Assembly (NCBI RefSeq): GCF_005502745.1
Contig: NZ_SCNL01000008.1
Location: forward strand, 62,001 to 126,000
Direction: 5' to 3'
DNA: 64,000 nucleotides
Source: Sphingomonas sp. 3P27F8
GTDB taxonomy: Bacteria; Pseudomonadota; Alphaproteobacteria; Sphingomonadales; Sphingomonadaceae
A model generated the notes under the pieces. The model was not told the origin of the DNA. It ran no database searches and saw only the letters and a program-made list of their open reading frames with translations. Positions 1-9,234 of the stretch are shown piece by piece (positions within the stretch are counted from its first letter, which is position 1; each line of letters starts with the position of its first letter). Position numbers and translations under genes: made by a program.

Positions 1-684
1 GAGCGGCACCGCGACATCGACAAGCTCATCGACACCCATCGTTGCACCGAGCGTGGCGACATGCTCCCACTCCGGATGGTCGTGACTTACGTGCAGCCGC
101 TCGCGTCCCACTTCGCCCGGCGGAAGATGCTGGAGGAAAAGGCCGCCGCCGACGATCTGGCCGTCGCGGCGGCGCACGCCGACACGCAACAGGCTGGGGA
201 TCTGCTCCGACTGGATGAAATATTGCTCCGCCACCTCCGCCAGTGACGCGCCGTCGAGCGGGACGATGCCCTGATAGCGTTCGCCCGTGGTGGCGAGATC
301 GAAGGTGATCGCCAGATATCCCTGCCCGAATAGCGCGAACAGCGTCGGCTCGGCCGGCCCTTCGGCGAGCCGCTCCGCATCGTAATCGACATAGCCTCGC
401 AGCTCACCATCGCGATAATCGACCACCAGCAGCCGCACCACGCCGTTCCGGGTCTGCGCCTGAAGCGTGAGTTGACCCGCGTCATCCTTCAGCGTCGAGC
501 CGATCAGCGCCGCGATGACGAGCGCCTCGGCGAGCAGGCCTTCGATCGCGGGCGGGTAGGCATGGGCGGAAAGGATCTCATCCATTACCGGCCCGAGCCG
601 CAGCACGCGTCCGCGCGCGTTGAATTCCGGAATCGTGAAGCCAAGCGCGCGATCGAGATCACGCCCGGGAAGGTCTGCCATCAT
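1..684 (-). CDS. hslO: Hsp33 redox-regulated chaperone, C-terminus cut by window edge
   Basis: Hsp33 is a cytosolic holdase activated by oxidation and unfolding. The first 228 codons are visible and the frame stays open to base 1. They match the Hsp33 N-terminal domain: an opening like ADLPGRDL, then GRVLRLGPVMDEIL, then the HAYPPAIEGLLAEAL segment and a middle section QLTLQAQTRNGVVRLLVVDY. The zinc-binding C-terminal CxC/CxxC redox switch would lie beyond base 1, so it cannot be checked. Two adjacent ATG codons (684 and 681) could be the start. The gene follows argF by 111 nt on the same strand, the argD-argF-hslO order often seen in alphaproteobacteria. Family assignment is firm; completeness is unknown. 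Confidence 0.88.
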   Translation of the reverse strand, partial: MMADLPGRDLDRALGFTIPEFNARGRVLRLGPVMDEILSAHAYPPAIEGLLAEALVIAALIGSTLKDDAGQLTLQAQTRNGVVRLLVVDYRDGELRGYVDYDAERLAEGPAEPTLFALFGQGYLAITFDLATTGERYQGIVPLDGASLAEVAEQYFIQSEQIPSLLRVGVRRRDGQIVGGGLFLQHLPPGEVGRERLHVSHDHPEWEHVATLGATMGVDELVDVAVPL

Positions 685-795
685 ATATCCCTCACCCCGC
701 CCGTGGCGGAGGCCTCGCGCCGCGAGGCAATCCCTGTCTGTCGTCAGCCGGCGCTCACCGGATCGAGAGCATAAGTGGGGACGATCGGCCGGCGA

Positions 796-1719
796 TCAAC
801 CGATCTGGCCGAAGCACCAGCGCAGGATCGCCTTCTGCGCGTGAAGCCGGTTCTCCGCCTCGTTCCAGATCAGCGATTGCGGGCCATCGATAACATCGGC
901 CGTCACTTCTTCGCCGCGATGCGCGGGCAGACAGTGCATGAACACGGCATCGGGCTTTGCCTTGGCCATCAGCCCGGCATCCACCTGATAGGGGGCCATC
1001 GCGCGAAGCTTTGTATCGGCATGCGCCTGCCCCATCGACACCCAGGTATCGGTGACGATCACATCCGCCCCTGCCGCCGCTTCCGCTGGACTGGCCACCA
1101 CGCGCGCGCGGCCCTTGCCGAGTGCGACATCGCCGTCACTTGGCATGAACCCCTGCGGGCAGGCAGCGATCACATCGAAATGCAGCAGTCCGGCCGCTTC
1201 CATGAGCGAGGCGAGCACGTTGTTGCCGTCTCCCAGCCATGCCACCTTCAAGCCGGGCAGCGCCTTGCCATGCTCTAGGATAGTCTGGAGATCGGCAACG
1301 ATCTGGCAGGGGTGGGACGCATCGGTAAGGCCGTTGATGACCGGCACGCTGGCATGCGCCGCCATCTCCTCGATCTTGGCATGATCGTCGGTGCGGATCA
1401 TGATCGCGTCCACATACCCGGATAACACGCGCGCTGTATCCGCGATGGTCTCGCCGCGCCCGATCTGCATCGTGCCGGCATCGGCGACGATAGAGGTTCC
1501 CCCGAGCTGGCGGACCGCCATGTCGAAGCTGAAGCGGGTGCGGGTGGAATTCTTCTCGAACACCATCGCGAGCACGCGGCCGGCGAGCGGTGCATCGGCA
1601 TCCGGCGCGCCCTTTGGCAGGCCGACGCGCGCGGCCTTCCGATCGATCGCATCAGCAAGGATCGCCGCGACTCCGTCGGCGCCCGCATCGCTTAGGTTGA
1701 GGAAATGACGGACACTCAT
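796..1719 (-). CDS. argF: Ornithine carbamoyltransferase
   Basis: This enzyme transfers a carbamoyl group to ornithine to give citrulline in arginine biosynthesis and acts in the cytosol. The 307-residue protein has the family length. The carbamoyl-phosphate motif STRTR lies at about residues 58-62, HPCQ at 136-139, the ornithine-site DTWVSMG at 224-230 and HCLP at 262-265. All key residues are present. A purine-rich ribosome site (GGGGGGAGA) precedes the ATG. It lies 61 nt downstream of argD, and a strong hairpin fills that gap. It is probably co-transcribed with argD and hslO. Confidence 0.97.
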   Translation of the reverse strand: MSVRHFLNLSDAGADGVAAILADAIDRKAARVGLPKGAPDADAPLAGRVLAMVFEKNSTRTRFSFDMAVRQLGGTSIVADAGTMQIGRGETIADTARVLSGYVDAIMIRTDDHAKIEEMAAHASVPVINGLTDASHPCQIVADLQTILEHGKALPGLKVAWLGDGNNVLASLMEAAGLLHFDVIAACPQGFMPSDGDVALGKGRARVVASPAEAAAGADVIVTDTWVSMGQAHADTKLRAMAPYQVDAGLMAKAKPDAVFMHCLPAHRGEEVTADVIDGPQSLIWNEAENRLHAQKAILRWCFGQIG

Positions 1720-1741
1720 GGAAATCTCCCCCCGGAGATCG

Positions 1742-1774
1742 GCCGCCCGCGCCGACCGGATCGGCGCGGGCGGC
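1742..1774 (-). promoter_or_regulatory. Strong hairpin between argD and argF
   Basis: Bases 1742-1755 and 1761-1774 form a perfect 14-bp GC stem with a 5-nt loop, filling the argD-argF gap and ending 22 nt before the argF start. There is no U-tract, so a simple intrinsic terminator is unlikely. A role in differential mRNA stability or in masking translation is inference. Confidence 0.6.
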
Positions 1775-1780
1775 GGGTCA

Positions 1781-2971
1781 TCAATCGTCGTTGACGGGCG
1801 TGTACGCTCGCGCCGCTTCGCTCAGCCGCTCGACACATTCCGCGATATGGCTCTCGTCGATATTGAGCGGCGGCAGGATACGCACGACGTTGTCGCCGGC
1901 CGAAACCAGCAGCAGGCCATGATTATCGCGCGCGTGCGCAACAAACGCCCGGCTGTCGCTCTTGAGCTTGAGGCCGAGCATCAGCCCATGACCGCGTACG
2001 CTGTCGAACAGGTGGTCGTGGTTGGGGATCAACTGCTCCAGCGCCTGGCGCAGGCGATTGCCCGTCTTGGCCACATTATCGAGAAAGCCGTCCTCCAGCA
2101 GCACGTCCAGCACGGCCTCGCCCGCCGCCATCGCGAGCGGGTTGCCGCCATAGGTCGAGCCGTGGGTGCCGATCACCATGCCCTTCGCGGCCTCTTCCGT
2201 AGCGAGGCACGCCCCGAGCGGGAAGCCGCCGCCGATGCCCTTCGCCACCGCCATGATATCCGGGGTGATGCCGTAAAGCTCGTGCGCAAAGAGCTTGCCG
2301 GTCCGGCCATAGCCAGCCTGCACCTCGTCCAGCACCAGCAACAGGCCATGCTCGTCGCATGCCTTGCGCAGACCCTGGAGAAACTCTTCGCTGGCCGGCC
2401 GGATACCGCCCTCGCCCTGAATCGGCTCGACCAGAAAGCCCGCCGTATGCTCATCAATCAGCGCGAGCGCGCCGGCGAGCTCATTGAATTTCGCATATTT
2501 GAAGCCTGGCAGCAGCGGCTCGAACCCATCGCGCATCTTCGGCTGATTTGTGGCGGAGATCGTGCCGAGCGTCCGCCCGTGGAAGGCGGTGTCGAAGGTG
2601 ATGAGATCATGCCGCTCGGGATGGCCGTTGGCGAAATGGTAGCGCCGCGCCGTCTTGATCGCGCATTCCACCGCCTCGGCGCCCGAATTGGTGAAAAACA
2701 CCGTGTCGGCGAATGTCGCGTCGATCAGCCGCTGCGCGAAATGCTCGCCCTGCGGGCTGCCGTAAAGATTGCTGACGTGCATCAGCGTCGCGGCCTGATC
2801 CGCGATCGCCTTCACGAGCCTGGGATGGCCGTGGCCGAGGCAGTTGACCGCGATGCCGCTGGCGAAATCGAGGTACTTCTCGCCTCGCTCGCCATAGAGA
2901 TACGCGCCCTCGCCTCGCACCGGCCGCACTCCGCAACGCGGGTAGACGGGCATCAGTGCGGTGATGGTCAC
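1781..2971 (-). CDS. argD: Acetylornithine/succinyldiaminopimelate aminotransferase
   Basis: This class-III PLP aminotransferase makes N-acetylornithine in arginine synthesis and often also serves the diaminopimelate pathway. With the GTG start at 2971 it is 396 residues, the usual length. The start is chosen because AGGAGA lies about 7 nt upstream; a longer frame beginning TTG at 2995 lacks a ribosome site and adds residues not typical of the family. Recognisable parts are NSGAEAVE near residue 95, HGRTLG near 131, [12 protein letters not shown] near 214-225 and the PLP lysine in AVAKGIGGG (Lys about 244). It sits just 14 nt beyond a terminator-like hairpin that follows parE. Confidence 0.96.
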   Translation of the reverse strand: MTITALMPVYPRCGVRPVRGEGAYLYGERGEKYLDFASGIAVNCLGHGHPRLVKAIADQAATLMHVSNLYGSPQGEHFAQRLIDATFADTVFFTNSGAEAVECAIKTARRYHFANGHPERHDLITFDTAFHGRTLGTISATNQPKMRDGFEPLLPGFKYAKFNELAGALALIDEHTAGFLVEPIQGEGGIRPASEEFLQGLRKACDEHGLLLVLDEVQAGYGRTGKLFAHELYGITPDIMAVAKGIGGGFPLGACLATEEAAKGMVIGTHGSTYGGNPLAMAAGEAVLDVLLEDGFLDNVAKTGNRLRQALEQLIPNHDHLFDSVRGHGLMLGLKLKSDSRAFVAHARDNHGLLLVSAGDNVVRILPPLNIDESHIAECVERLSEAARAYTPVNDD

Positions 2972-2984
2972 GGGGCATCTCCTG

Positions 2985-3016
2985 AAAAAGAGCAAGGGCG
3001 ACCAAAGCGGTCGCCC
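2985..3016 (-). terminator. Intrinsic terminator after parE, possible argD leader attenuator
   Basis: On the minus strand GGGCGACC (from 3016) pairs with GGTCGCCC (to 2996) around a 5-nt loop, and a T-rich run TTGCTCTTTTT follows. This fits a Rho-independent terminator for parE, whose stop is at 3057. It ends only about 14 nt before the argD start and abuts its ribosome site, so it could also act as an attenuator in the argD leader. Confidence 0.75.
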
Positions 3017-3056
3017 GGATCACGCTAATACCGGCGGCTTGGGCCGAGCGTCAACA

Positions 3057-5036
3057 TCACGCGTCGATCGCTTCCTCGTCGATCCGCGCGGCGTTCTCCT
3101 GGATGAAAGCGAAGCGGTGCGCCGGGTTTGTGCCCATCAACCGATCAACCAGATCCTTCACGCCAGCGCGTTCCTCATATTCCTGCGGCAGGGTGATGCG
3201 GATCATGCCCCGGGTCCTGGGATCCATCGTGGTTTCGCGAAGCTGGGCCGGGTTCATCTCGCCGAGGCCCTTGAAGCGGGCGACCTCGACCTTCTTGCCC
3301 CTGAACGGCCCCGCCTCGATCTCGGCACGGTGCGCGTCGTCGCGGGCGTAGAGCGACTTGCTGCCGGCGGTGAGCCGATAAAGCGGCGGCTGCGCGAGAT
3401 AGAGGTGCCCGCGCCGCACGATATCCGGCATCTCCTGGAAGAAGAACGTCATCAGCAGCGTCGCGATATGCGCGCCGTCCACGTCGGCGTCGGTCATGAT
3501 GACGATGCGTTCGTAGCGCAGGCTCTCCGCCTGGCAATCCTTGCGCGTGCCGCAGCCAAGCGCCTGGATCAGGTCCGCGATCTCCTGATTGGCGACGATC
3601 TTGGCCGAGGTGGCGGAGGCGACGTTGAGGATCTTGCCCCGGATCGGCAGGATCGCCTGCGTCTTGCGATCGCGCGCCTGCTTGGCGGAGCCGCCGGCCG
3701 AGTCGCCTTCCACGATGAACAGCTCGGTTCCCTCCGGGCTGTCGGCGGAACAGTCCGTGAGCTTGCCGGGCAGGCGCAGCTTGCGGCCGGAAGTGGCCGT
3801 CTTGCGCTTCACCTCGCGCTCCTGCTTGCGGCGCAGGCGATCGTCCATCCGTTCCAGCACATAGGAAAGCAGCGCCTTGCCGCGATCCATATTGTGGCTG
3901 AGGTAATGATCGAAATGGTCGCGAACCGCCTTCTCGACCAGCCCTGCCGCCTCCGGCGAGGTCAGCCTGTCCTTCGTCTGCGACTGGAACTGCGGCTCGC
4001 GGATGAACACGGAAAGCATCAGTTCCGAGCCGACCATCACGTCGTCCGCGTTCAGATCCTTGGCGCGCTTGTTGCCCACCAGATCGCCGAACGCGCGCAG
4101 CCCGCGGACCAGCGCCTGGCGCAGCCCCTGCTCATGCGTGCCCCCGTCGGGTGTCGGGATCGTGTTGCAGTACCAGCTATAGCTGCCATCCGACCATAAG
4201 GGCCACGCAACCGCCCATTCGACGCGCCCCTGTTCGCCGGGAAATTCCTGCATGCCGGCGAAGAAATCGGCGGTCGCACATTCGCGGCCGTCGATCTGTT
4301 CGCGCAGGTGATCGGCAAGCCCGCCCGGAAACTGGAACACCGCCTCCGCCGGCGTATCGTCGGAGATCAGCTCGGGGGCGCACTTCCAGCGTATTTCGAC
4401 GCCGGCGAACAGATACGCCTTGGAGCGGGCGAGGCGATAGAGCCGCGCCGGCTTGAAATGCAGCTCGCCCCCGAAAATTTCCTCGTCAGGCGTAAAGGTG
4501 ACGGACGTGCCGCGCCGATTGGGTGCCGCGCCGGCATTCTCCAGCGGGCCCAGTGTCTGCCCGCGCGCGAAACGCTGGCGATATAGCTGCCGGTCGCGCG
4601 CCACTTCCACCACCGTGTCCGACGAAAGAGCATTGACGACCGAGACGCCCACGCCGTGCAGACCGCCGGACGTCGCATAGGCCTTGCCGGTGAACTTGCC
4701 GCCGGAATGCAGCGTGGAGAGGATCACTTCCAGCGCGCTCTTGTCGGGTAACTTCGGGTGCGGATCGACCGGGATGCCGCGTCCGTTATCGACCACGGTC
4801 AGCCGGTTGCCGGCCGCCAGCGTCACCTCGATCCGCGTAGCATGGCCGGCGACAGCCTCGTCCATCGCATTGTCGAGCACCTCGGCGGCGAGATGGTGAA
4901 GCGCACGCTCATCCGTGCCGCCGATATACATGCCGGGGCGACGCCGCACCGGCTCCAGCCCCTCCAGCACCTCGATCGATGAAGCGTCATAATTATTGGT
5001 CGGGGCGGCGGAGGGCGGCGCGAACAGATCGGACAT
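3057..5036 (-). CDS. parE: DNA topoisomerase IV subunit B
   Basis: ParE is the ATPase subunit of topoisomerase IV and decatenates replicated chromosomes together with ParC. The protein has 659 residues, shorter than GyrB, and opens with the ParE-type VLEGLEPVRRRPGMYIGGTD. The GHKL ATP site shows DNAMDEA and DNGRGIPVD; the TOPRIM domain begins with EGDSAGGSAKQARD near residue 440, and TDADVDGAHI lies near residue 513. The short length and the absence of the GyrB insertion favour ParE over GyrB. The gene is followed by an intrinsic terminator at 2985-3016. Confidence 0.95.
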   Translation of the reverse strand: MSDLFAPPSAAPTNNYDASSIEVLEGLEPVRRRPGMYIGGTDERALHHLAAEVLDNAMDEAVAGHATRIEVTLAAGNRLTVVDNGRGIPVDPHPKLPDKSALEVILSTLHSGGKFTGKAYATSGGLHGVGVSVVNALSSDTVVEVARDRQLYRQRFARGQTLGPLENAGAAPNRRGTSVTFTPDEEIFGGELHFKPARLYRLARSKAYLFAGVEIRWKCAPELISDDTPAEAVFQFPGGLADHLREQIDGRECATADFFAGMQEFPGEQGRVEWAVAWPLWSDGSYSWYCNTIPTPDGGTHEQGLRQALVRGLRAFGDLVGNKRAKDLNADDVMVGSELMLSVFIREPQFQSQTKDRLTSPEAAGLVEKAVRDHFDHYLSHNMDRGKALLSYVLERMDDRLRRKQEREVKRKTATSGRKLRLPGKLTDCSADSPEGTELFIVEGDSAGGSAKQARDRKTQAILPIRGKILNVASATSAKIVANQEIADLIQALGCGTRKDCQAESLRYERIVIMTDADVDGAHIATLLMTFFFQEMPDIVRRGHLYLAQPPLYRLTAGSKSLYARDDAHRAEIEAGPFRGKKVEVARFKGLGEMNPAQLRETTMDPRTRGMIRITLPQEYEERAGVKDLVDRLMGTNPAHRFAFIQENAARIDEEAIDA

Positions 5037-5075
5037 GGCACGGCTATATCGGGGCGCGCCGCCCCCGCAAATCCC

Positions 5076-6728
5076 TTACCCGACGAGCACGGCCACGCCG
5101 CATCGCATGCCGGTCGCGCGAAGGTCGGCCTCGCCGATCCCGACGCCCAGCATTCCCGTCGTCGTCATCAGCAGGGTATCGAGCGCAGGTGACACAAGCT
5201 GGAGCAATCCGCCGACCGAGCGGAGCAGCGGATCGATCGGAATTGGCAGGCCGATCAGCTCGACCTTCAACGACGCCTGGCTGGCGAGAGATGTCGCCAG
5301 CCCATCCACCGGCGCGGTGGCGCGGATCGTCTTGCGCGTCCCTGCCTGGATCGCGGCCCAGTCGAACGTCGCTTTCTGCCAAGGCTCCGCCGCGCCAAGC
5401 GAGATAGTGCTGCTGCCGATCACGTCGACCAGCAACGTATCAACCAGCCGCGCCGGGCTCGGGGTCAGCGCCGTGCTGAAATCGCCCATGCGGGTTTCAT
5501 CGACAGTGCCGATCGTCGCGCGGACGAGATCGGTCTTCGCCTCCAGCGTGACACTGCGGGAGGCTTCGCTGGCGCAATTGATCGCGTTGAGGCGTGCCTG
5601 CGCTCCCGCCAGTTCGACGAAGACCGGCAGGTCGATCGAAATCAGCCCCGGCAATCCCGCCAGCGCGGCCGGCGCCACGCGGCTGCGGACATAGAGCCGG
5701 GCCTGCGCCGTGCGGATGATCGGCGTCCCCTTGTCGGTGATCGATATCCACGGCGACTGCGCCTCGCGCTCTCCGATCGCCAGCGAGACGCGGGTGGAGG
5801 CAAGGCCTGGCACGCTGGCGCCAAGATCGAGCGACACCTGCCGCTGCGGTGAACCGAGCTGCAACAACGCGGTCGCCAGTGCCAGCGCATCGGCTTTGAC
5901 GACGCCAGTGCCGCCCTCGCTCTGCGACGCCAGCGGCCCCGCATCGATCAGCGCGGCGAGCGAGATCGAACGGCTGCCGTTGATATTGAGCAGGCGCCTT
6001 ATCGCGTTGGACGCCTGCGGTTGCCCGTCGGCGGAGAGTGCCGAGGCAAGTGCGTCCAGCGCCTGCGGCGTGGAAACGTTGCTTTTGAGGACATCGCCGA
6101 AGGTCGCGGCCTGCAACCCCGCCGTGGTGCGCAGCAGCGGCAGATACCGCAACAGATCGACATCCGCGCCCGCCAGCGCGCGATAGTCCATGACCGACAA
6201 CGAAACGTTGCTGCCCGTCAGCGCGGACAGATAGGCGTTCAGCAAGCCGCCATCGAGGCTCGCCAGCCGCGAGCCGATCGAAAAGCCCGCGTAACGCTGC
6301 CGCGCAGCGGTCGCCCCGCGGCCGATTGTCACGCTTTGCCGGCCGAAGATCGCGGCAAGGAAGGTTGGGGAGGTAGATTCCAGCTCGACCCGTACCGCGT
6401 CGGCACCGCCGCTCGCGCTGCTGGGCGTGAAGCGCGCGCCGGGCGCCAGCGCAGGATCGGGGCGATAATTGCCCCCCGTGACACGCGTGATGACCGGGCG
6501 GGGAAAGCGCGCCGCGGCGACAGACATCTCCGCCACATTCTGCCCATTGCCTGGATCGCCTGACGCCGCCGCAAGCGCAGCCGCATCCGCCATCCCCTGA
6601 AGCCGCCGCGCATCGAGCTGTATCGCCCCGACATCGACGGCAAAGGCCGCAAGGCCGATCAGCACCGGCATCGCCGCTGCGACGAGCATCCCGGCACCGC
6701 CGCGTCGATCCGCCGCCAGCCGGTTCAC
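5076..6728 (-). CDS. TadG-like pilus-associated protein
   Basis: The 550-residue protein has an N-terminal membrane anchor (about residues 14-33, GMLVAAAMPVLIGLAAFAVD) followed by the DARRLQGMADAAALAAAS segment typical of TadG/DUF2134 proteins. In that family the anchor is prepilin-like and the rest is periplasmic. The remainder is a large extracytoplasmic domain with no enzyme motif that I recognise. It overlaps the upstream TadE-like gene by 4 nt (ATGA), so the two are translationally coupled. TadG proteins accompany Flp/Tad pilus systems, but no other tad gene lies in the window. The function is inferred from family resemblance only. Confidence 0.8.
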   Translation of the reverse strand: MNRLAADRRGGAGMLVAAAMPVLIGLAAFAVDVGAIQLDARRLQGMADAAALAAASGDPGNGQNVAEMSVAAARFPRPVITRVTGGNYRPDPALAPGARFTPSSASGGADAVRVELESTSPTFLAAIFGRQSVTIGRGATAARQRYAGFSIGSRLASLDGGLLNAYLSALTGSNVSLSVMDYRALAGADVDLLRYLPLLRTTAGLQAATFGDVLKSNVSTPQALDALASALSADGQPQASNAIRRLLNINGSRSISLAALIDAGPLASQSEGGTGVVKADALALATALLQLGSPQRQVSLDLGASVPGLASTRVSLAIGEREAQSPWISITDKGTPIIRTAQARLYVRSRVAPAALAGLPGLISIDLPVFVELAGAQARLNAINCASEASRSVTLEAKTDLVRATIGTVDETRMGDFSTALTPSPARLVDTLLVDVIGSSTISLGAAEPWQKATFDWAAIQAGTRKTIRATAPVDGLATSLASQASLKVELIGLPIPIDPLLRSVGGLLQLVSPALDTLLMTTTGMLGVGIGEADLRATGMRCGVAVLVG

Positions 6729-7156
6729 AACACTCCGCCCTGCTGGATCACCGCGCTGCGCTCGATCAGCGGATCGGGCATCGGGAGCAGCTTCACGCCG
6801 AACAGGGCGATACCCGATGCGTCGACCCGCACCCGCACCGTCACCATCGGCGGCGCCTCATCGACGCTGAGCGAGGCGGTGCCGGGGCGGATTTCTGGCA
6901 GACGCGCCAGTTCACGTGCCATTGTGGCATTGGCGAGCGTGGCCCGCTCCGCCGCGTTCATGCCGGCAATGGTGGCGCGGGCCGAATCGTTGGCGAGTTG
7001 CTGCGCGCTGTGGGCGAGCAGAAAATATTGGCCGTAACCGAGGATCCCCAGCAGGATCGCAATCAACACCGGGGCGAGCAGCGCGAATTCAACGATCGCC
7101 GCGCCCCGCGAATCGGGCAGGAACGGGCGAAGGATACGGCGCTGGTCCAGCTTCAT
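6725..7156 (-). CDS. TadE-like pseudopilin-type protein
   Basis: This 143-residue protein carries the TadE signature: a short basic N-terminus, then RGAAIVEFALLAPVLIAILLGI with the conserved glutamate of the prepilin-like motif (about residue 23), one transmembrane helix, and a small extracytoplasmic tail. TadE/TadF proteins are minor pseudopilins processed by TadV in Flp-pilus systems. It is followed with a 4-nt overlap by the TadG-like gene. There is no flp, tadA, tadV or rcp gene nearby, so this is an isolated pair. Confidence 0.85.
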   Translation of the reverse strand: MKLDQRRILRPFLPDSRGAAIVEFALLAPVLIAILLGILGYGQYFLLAHSAQQLANDSARATIAGMNAAERATLANATMARELARLPEIRPGTASLSVDEAPPMVTVRVRVDASGIALFGVKLLPMPDPLIERSAVIQQGGVL

Positions 7157-7251
7157 GGTGGCGCAGCGTAGAACGCTCGGATTTACCGATCGCTCGCGAC
7201 GCTTCGCGCGCGATTACGCAAAGCACAGATGTGGATGTAGGCCGCAAGATC

Positions 7252-7282
7252 GCGGAATCGCACCGTTATGGCGCGATTCCGC
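7252..7282 (-). terminator. Hairpin downstream of gcrA
   Basis: GCGGAATCGC and GCGATTCCGC (7273-7282 with 7252-7261) form a perfect 10-bp stem with an 11-nt loop, starting 6 nt after the gcrA stop on the minus strand. The T-tract is weak (GATCTTG), so termination efficiency is uncertain. It lies between gcrA and the TadE/TadG pair. Confidence 0.5.
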
Positions 7283-7288
7283 GTAAAA

Positions 7289-7990
7289 TCAGCGCACGCG
7301 CGGGCCGCCGAACGGGATCGGGGGCGCGCGCCGATCGCGACGCGGCAATTGCGCCTGATAGGCGTGGCCGCAATGCGCGACACAATAAGGGAAACCGGGA
7401 TTCACCTTGTCGCCACAGAAATGGAAATCCGGCTCGCCGGGATGACCGAGCGGCCATTTGCACACCTTGTCGCTGAGATCGAGCAGCGAAGTCTTGCCCG
7501 CGATCTCCGGCGATGGGCGGGCGGGAACTAGGCGGCGCGGCGGGGCAGGCGTGATCGGCGGCTGCTGTTCGCCGGGCGACTGACGGACGAAGCCGCCAGG
7601 GCCGACCGAGCGCAGCACCGGCTGCCCCTCAAGCGGCTGGCGCGGTGTTAGATCGGTGGTGATCGTGATCGGCTTCGGCTCCGACACATGCGTCACCACC
7701 GTGGATGCCGGCGGCTGGGATGGCGCCGTCGCGATCGGCGTTGGCGGCGGGGGAGGTGCGGCGGGAGCCGGCGGCTTTGTCTCCGCCATCGCTTCGACCT
7801 TCGCTTCGGCCTTGGCGACTGCCTCCTTGGCCACGACCGGGGAAGGGCGCGACTGCAGCCCCAGGCGATGCGCCTTCCCGATCACGGCATTGCGGCTCAC
7901 CCCGCCCAGCGCCTCGGCGATCTGGCTTGCGGTCTGGCCGCCTTCCCACATGGTCTTGAGCGTGTGGATACGCTCCTCGGTCCAGGACAT
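7289..7990 (-). CDS. gcrA: GcrA cell-cycle regulator
   Basis: GcrA is an alphaproteobacterial transcription factor that works with sigma-70 RNA polymerase at CcrM-methylated GANTC promoters, controlling division and cell-cycle genes. The N-terminus SWTEERIHTLKTMW, followed by GQTASQIAEALGG and SRNAVIGKAHRLGL (residues about 2-46), is the diagnostic GcrA helix-turn-helix. A proline/alanine-rich linker and a C-terminal domain with CKWPLGHP and FCGD follow, again as in GcrA. The ATG at 7990 has GGAAGAAAG just upstream; an upstream extension is unlikely. The protein is 233 residues, longer than Caulobacter GcrA mainly because of the linker. Confidence 0.95.
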   Translation of the reverse strand: MSWTEERIHTLKTMWEGGQTASQIAEALGGVSRNAVIGKAHRLGLQSRPSPVVAKEAVAKAEAKVEAMAETKPPAPAAPPPPPTPIATAPSQPPASTVVTHVSEPKPITITTDLTPRQPLEGQPVLRSVGPGGFVRQSPGEQQPPITPAPPRRLVPARPSPEIAGKTSLLDLSDKVCKWPLGHPGEPDFHFCGDKVNPGFPYCVAHCGHAYQAQLPRRDRRAPPIPFGGPRVR

Positions 7991-8052
7991 CTTTCTTCCT
8001 TCGCTGGCGGCCGGGTTGCAGGCGCTCGCCGCAGGGTTTACCCGCAGGCATA

Positions 8053-8907
8053 ATGAGCAGCCATCCCCCAATCGGCCAAATTCCCTCGGCAATCAGAAAC
8101 GCCCCCGGTGTCCCGGTGATCCGGAACATCAACTGGGGCGGCCTCAAGACCCTCTATGTGAAGGAGGTGCGCCGTTTCTTCAAGGTGCAGCTCCAGACTG
8201 TGTGGGCGCCGGCCGCCACGACATTGTTGTTTCTCATCGTTTTCACGATCGCCACGGGTGCCAAGCGGCCGGTGCACGTCGGGAATATCGATGTCGCTTT
8301 CGCCGATTTCATCGCGCCGGGGCTTATCATCAGCCAGGGCATGATGGGGCCCGCGTTCGCCAACGCGAGCTTCTCGCTGCTGGTGGGCAAGATTCAGGGC
8401 ACGATCGTCGATTATCTCCAGCCGCCGTTGTCCAGCGCAGAGCTGCTCGCCGCGCTCGTCGGCGGCGCGATGACGCGGGCGTTCCTGGTCGGTACGATCT
8501 GCTGGCTGGCGATGGCGCTGTATCCGGGTGTCCACGTAACACCGGTGCACCCGATCGCGGTGCTGTGGTTCGGTTTCCTCGGCGCTGCGTTCCTGTCGCT
8601 CCTGGGTGTGCTGACCTCGATCTGGGCGGAGAAGTTCGATCACGCCGCCGCCGTCACCAATTTCGTGATCGCGCCGCTATCGTTGCTGTCCGGCACTTTC
8701 TATTCGGTTGATCGCCTCGCGCCCGCTTTCCGTGCGTTCAGCCATGCGAACCCGTTCTTCTATATCATCTCGGGCTTCAGGTACGGCTTTCTGGGTACCG
8801 CCGATTCGCCAGTGCTGATCGGCAGCATCGTTATCCTCGCGATCGACGTGGTGCTGGGCGCGCTGTGTTACATGCTGCTGCGTAGCGGGTGGAAACTGAA
8901 GAACTGA
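8053..8907 (+). CDS. ABC-2 type transporter permease
   Basis: A 284-residue integral membrane protein with about six hydrophobic helices. It contains the ABC-2 permease features EVRRFFKVQLQTVWAP at the N-terminus, FIAPGLIISQGMMGPAF, and SGTFYSVDRLAP followed by NPFFYIISGFRYGFLG near the C-terminus. This pattern is like YadH-type permeases, which pair with a YadG-type ATPase. No ATPase gene is adjacent, so the partner must be elsewhere. It is divergent from gcrA, with 62 nt between the starts, and is followed 3 nt later by a small DUF3147-like gene. The substrate is unknown. Confidence 0.9.
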   Translation: MSSHPPIGQIPSAIRNAPGVPVIRNINWGGLKTLYVKEVRRFFKVQLQTVWAPAATTLLFLIVFTIATGAKRPVHVGNIDVAFADFIAPGLIISQGMMGPAFANASFSLLVGKIQGTIVDYLQPPLSSAELLAALVGGAMTRAFLVGTICWLAMALYPGVHVTPVHPIAVLWFGFLGAAFLSLLGVLTSIWAEKFDHAAAVTNFVIAPLSLLSGTFYSVDRLAPAFRAFSHANPFFYIISGFRYGFLGTADSPVLIGSIVILAIDVVLGALCYMLLRSGWKLKN

Positions 8908-8910
8908 CCG

Positions 8911-9234
8911 ATGCCTTGTCTGGCGCTGAAGGCTGTCGTCTCGGGCGTGTTGATTGCGATCGCTTCCACCATGGCAAAGCGTTACCCGGGCTTTGGCGCG
9001 CTGATCGCGTCGCTGCCGCTTGTATCGCTGCTTGGTATGATCTGGCTGTGGCACGACAAGCCCGACGCCGAGAATATGGCCGCCCATGCCGGAGCGACAT
9101 TCTGGTATGTCCTCCCCTCGCTCCCGATGTTCCTGCTGATCCCGGCGCTGGTCGCCGGTTGCTTCCTTACGATTGCCCTGTACGCGCTCACGATCTGGCT
9201 TGGCCCGCGCTTCGCGCCTGTCGCTTTGAGCTAG
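8911..9234 (+). CDS. DUF3147 family small membrane protein
   Basis: A 107-residue, very hydrophobic protein with about four predicted transmembrane helices. It starts 3 nt after the ABC permease stop and is probably in the same operon. The pattern SGVLIAIASTMAKRYPGFGALIASLPLVSLL is typical of the DUF3147 family, whose function is not established. Its stop overlaps the stop of the convergent dgt gene. Confidence 0.75.
   Translation: MPCLALKAVVSGVLIAIASTMAKRYPGFGALIASLPLVSLLGMIWLWHDKPDAENMAAHAGATFWYVLPSLPMFLLIPALVAGCFLTIALYALTIWLGPRFAPVALS

Noticed and set aside
1718-4199. Long plus-strand open frames across argD and parE
   Set aside because: Antisense to two clear genes with all catalytic motifs; the products show no family pattern.
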